This document shows positions 13,833-14,621 of a stretch of 14,621 nucleotides of DNA, piece after piece. Source of the DNA: Thermohalobaculum sp039817245 (GTDB taxonomy: Bacteria > Pseudomonadota > Alphaproteobacteria > Rhodobacterales > Rhodobacteraceae); NCBI GenBank assembly GCA_039817245.1, contig JBCBWF010000088.1, positions 1-14,621 on the forward strand, in the 5' to 3' direction. Positions within the stretch are counted from its first letter, which is position 1, and each line of letters opens with the position of its first letter. The notes beneath the pieces are model-generated. The model saw nothing but the letters and a program-made list of their open reading frames with translations, did no database searches and had not been told where the DNA came from. A program made the translations under genes and the position numbers.

Positions 13833-14493
13833 TCAGTAGCGCTCGATCAGTCGCTCGAAATAGTCGAGCTCGTAATCCGGGCGCGTGGCTTCGCCGGCGC
13901 GGCGGCGCAGTTCTTCCAGGATCTCGCGGGCCCGGTCGAGCAGGGCGCGATCCCGCACACCGGTCTCGCTGCCGTCGATCGAGCCGAAGCGGCCGGACGG
14001 GCGATCGAACGGATCGGCGCGCTGGTCATCCCGCCCGTCGCCCCGGCCGCGCTGATTGCCCATGGCGTTCTGCTGGCCCTGACCCTGCTGCTGCAGCTCC
14101 TGCGCCAGCGCCTCGGCGCCCTCGTTCAGCCGGTCGAGCGCCTCCATCTGATCGTCCACGGCGTCGCCCGGTGCGTTGCGGTTGAGATCGCTCTCCGCCT
14201 CGCCCATGGCGCGGCCGGCATCGTCGAGCGCATCGCGCATGTTCTGCCCGCCATTGCCCGGCAGGCTTCCCAGCAGTTCGTCCAGCATCTGGCGCAGCGT
14301 CTCCTGCTCGGAGGCAAGGCCCTGACCGCGACCGCCCGGCTGCTGCTGGCCCTGCTGCCCGCCCTGGCCCATGCCCTGCTGGCCCATCTGGCCTTCCCCG
14401 GGCTGGCCCTGGCCGGGCTGGCGGCCGGACTGCTGACCGGGTTGCTGGCCCGGCTGCTGCCCGGGCTGCTGGCCCTCGCGGCGGTTGCGCCGG
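13833..14493 (-). CDS. DUF4175/TIGR02302-type protein, C-terminal part only
   Basis: The last 220 or so codons of a larger gene. The C-terminus (ARPDYELDYFERLIERY pattern, preceded by RDRALLDRAREILEELRRRAGE) matches the end of the alphaproteobacterial TIGR02302/DUF4175 family: about 800-residue proteins with N-terminal membrane spans and a Gln/Gly-rich helical C-terminal half. Function is unknown. The visible part has a Gln-Pro-Gly repeat tract (QQPGQQPG, from about 14490 down to 14340). A helical segment follows (SEQETLRQMLDELLG ... ALDRLNEGAEALAQEL), then a charged linker. No start codon for the real gene is present; the ATG at 14387 is internal. The frame stays open upstream until a TGA at 14535-14537, which lies inside the mirrored arm of a palindrome and is probably not genuine. 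The 5' portion is thus missing because of the sequence end, not necessarily in the organism. Confidence 0.75.
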
Positions 14494-14621
14494 GAGGGCC
14501 AGCAGCCCGGGCAGCAGCCGGGCCAGCAACCCGGTCAGCAGTCCGGCCGCCAGCCCGGCCAGGGCCAGCCCGGGGAAGGCCAGATGGGCCAGCAGGGTAT
14601 GGGCCAGGGCGGGCAGCAGGG
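14350..14621. repeat. 134-bp near-perfect inverted repeat reaching the window end (fold-back)
   Basis: Bases 14350-14483 are the reverse complement of 14488-14621 around a four-base centre (GTTG, 14484-14487). I found only two mismatched pairs, 14373/14598 and 14478/14493. The left arm is the genuine coding sequence of the Gln/Gly-rich tract of the DUF4175-type gene. The right arm copies it backwards, putting a stop in that gene's frame and ending exactly at the last base. This is what a snap-back read or an assembly fold-back at a contig tip produces. A real palindrome of this length in a coding region would be unstable. The right arm should not be read as biology without checking. Confidence 0.9.

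Noticed and set aside
14026..14529. A 167-codon minus-strand frame in another phase over the Gln/Gly tract
   Set aside because: It is an Ala/Arg/Pro/Gly shadow of the repetitive tract and runs through the palindrome; the DUF4175-type frame carries the conserved C-terminus.

Overview
The window is about 70% GC with compact operons, frequent ATGA-type overlaps and several GTG/TTG starts. The gene content (ftsEX with an acyltransferase gene and a divergent zinc-ribbon gene, an ArsJ-type arsenate module, Tat-exported peptide-type binding proteins, a TIGR02302/DUF4175-type protein) fits an alphaproteobacterium, most likely Rhodobacterales-like. This taxonomic placement is inferred from gene content and composition, not from a marker gene.

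Layout from left to right. (a) 1-1766, + strand: the 3' part of a glyceraldehyde-3-phosphate dehydrogenase gene overlapping arsJ, the two-protein arsenate detoxification module. (b) 1771-6101, - strand: read in the direction of transcription, a glutathione S-transferase-like protein with a C-terminal extension, an SDR oxidoreductase and a MaoC-type hydratase in a tight operon. Two small, translationally coupled unknown genes follow, then a winged-helix/TPR transcriptional regulator that converges on arsJ. (c) 6274-9892, + strand: a two-gene operon of a cytoplasmic CocE/NonD-type serine hydrolase and a Tat-exported family-5 ABC substrate-binding protein, with no permease or ATPase genes beside it. 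(d) 9946-12286, - strand: ftsE-ftsX-plsC, closed by an intrinsic terminator. (e) 12432-13772, + strand: a zinc-ribbon, acidic, single-membrane-span protein divergent from ftsE. (f) 13833 to the window end, - strand: the C-terminal part of a DUF4175/TIGR02302-type protein, cut off by a 134-bp near-perfect palindrome running exactly to the last base. This looks like a fold-back assembly artefact at a contig end.

Functionally, GAPDH makes 1-arseno-3-phosphoglycerate from arsenate and ArsJ exports it. FtsE and FtsX form the division-linked ABC complex that activates septal peptidoglycan hydrolysis, and PlsC acylates lysophosphatidate. The hydrolase/binding-protein pair suggests uptake of a peptide-, ester- or amide-like compound followed by cytoplasmic cleavage. 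The GST-SDR-MaoC operon suggests modification of an unknown acyl or carbonyl substrate.

I found no RNA genes, CRISPR arrays, insertion sequences or phage genes, and no gene-free stretch longer than 300 bases. I do not see a clearly new biological system. The least explained parts are the coupled small genes at 3265-3860, the GST-SDR-MaoC operon and the transporter-less hydrolase/binding-protein pair.
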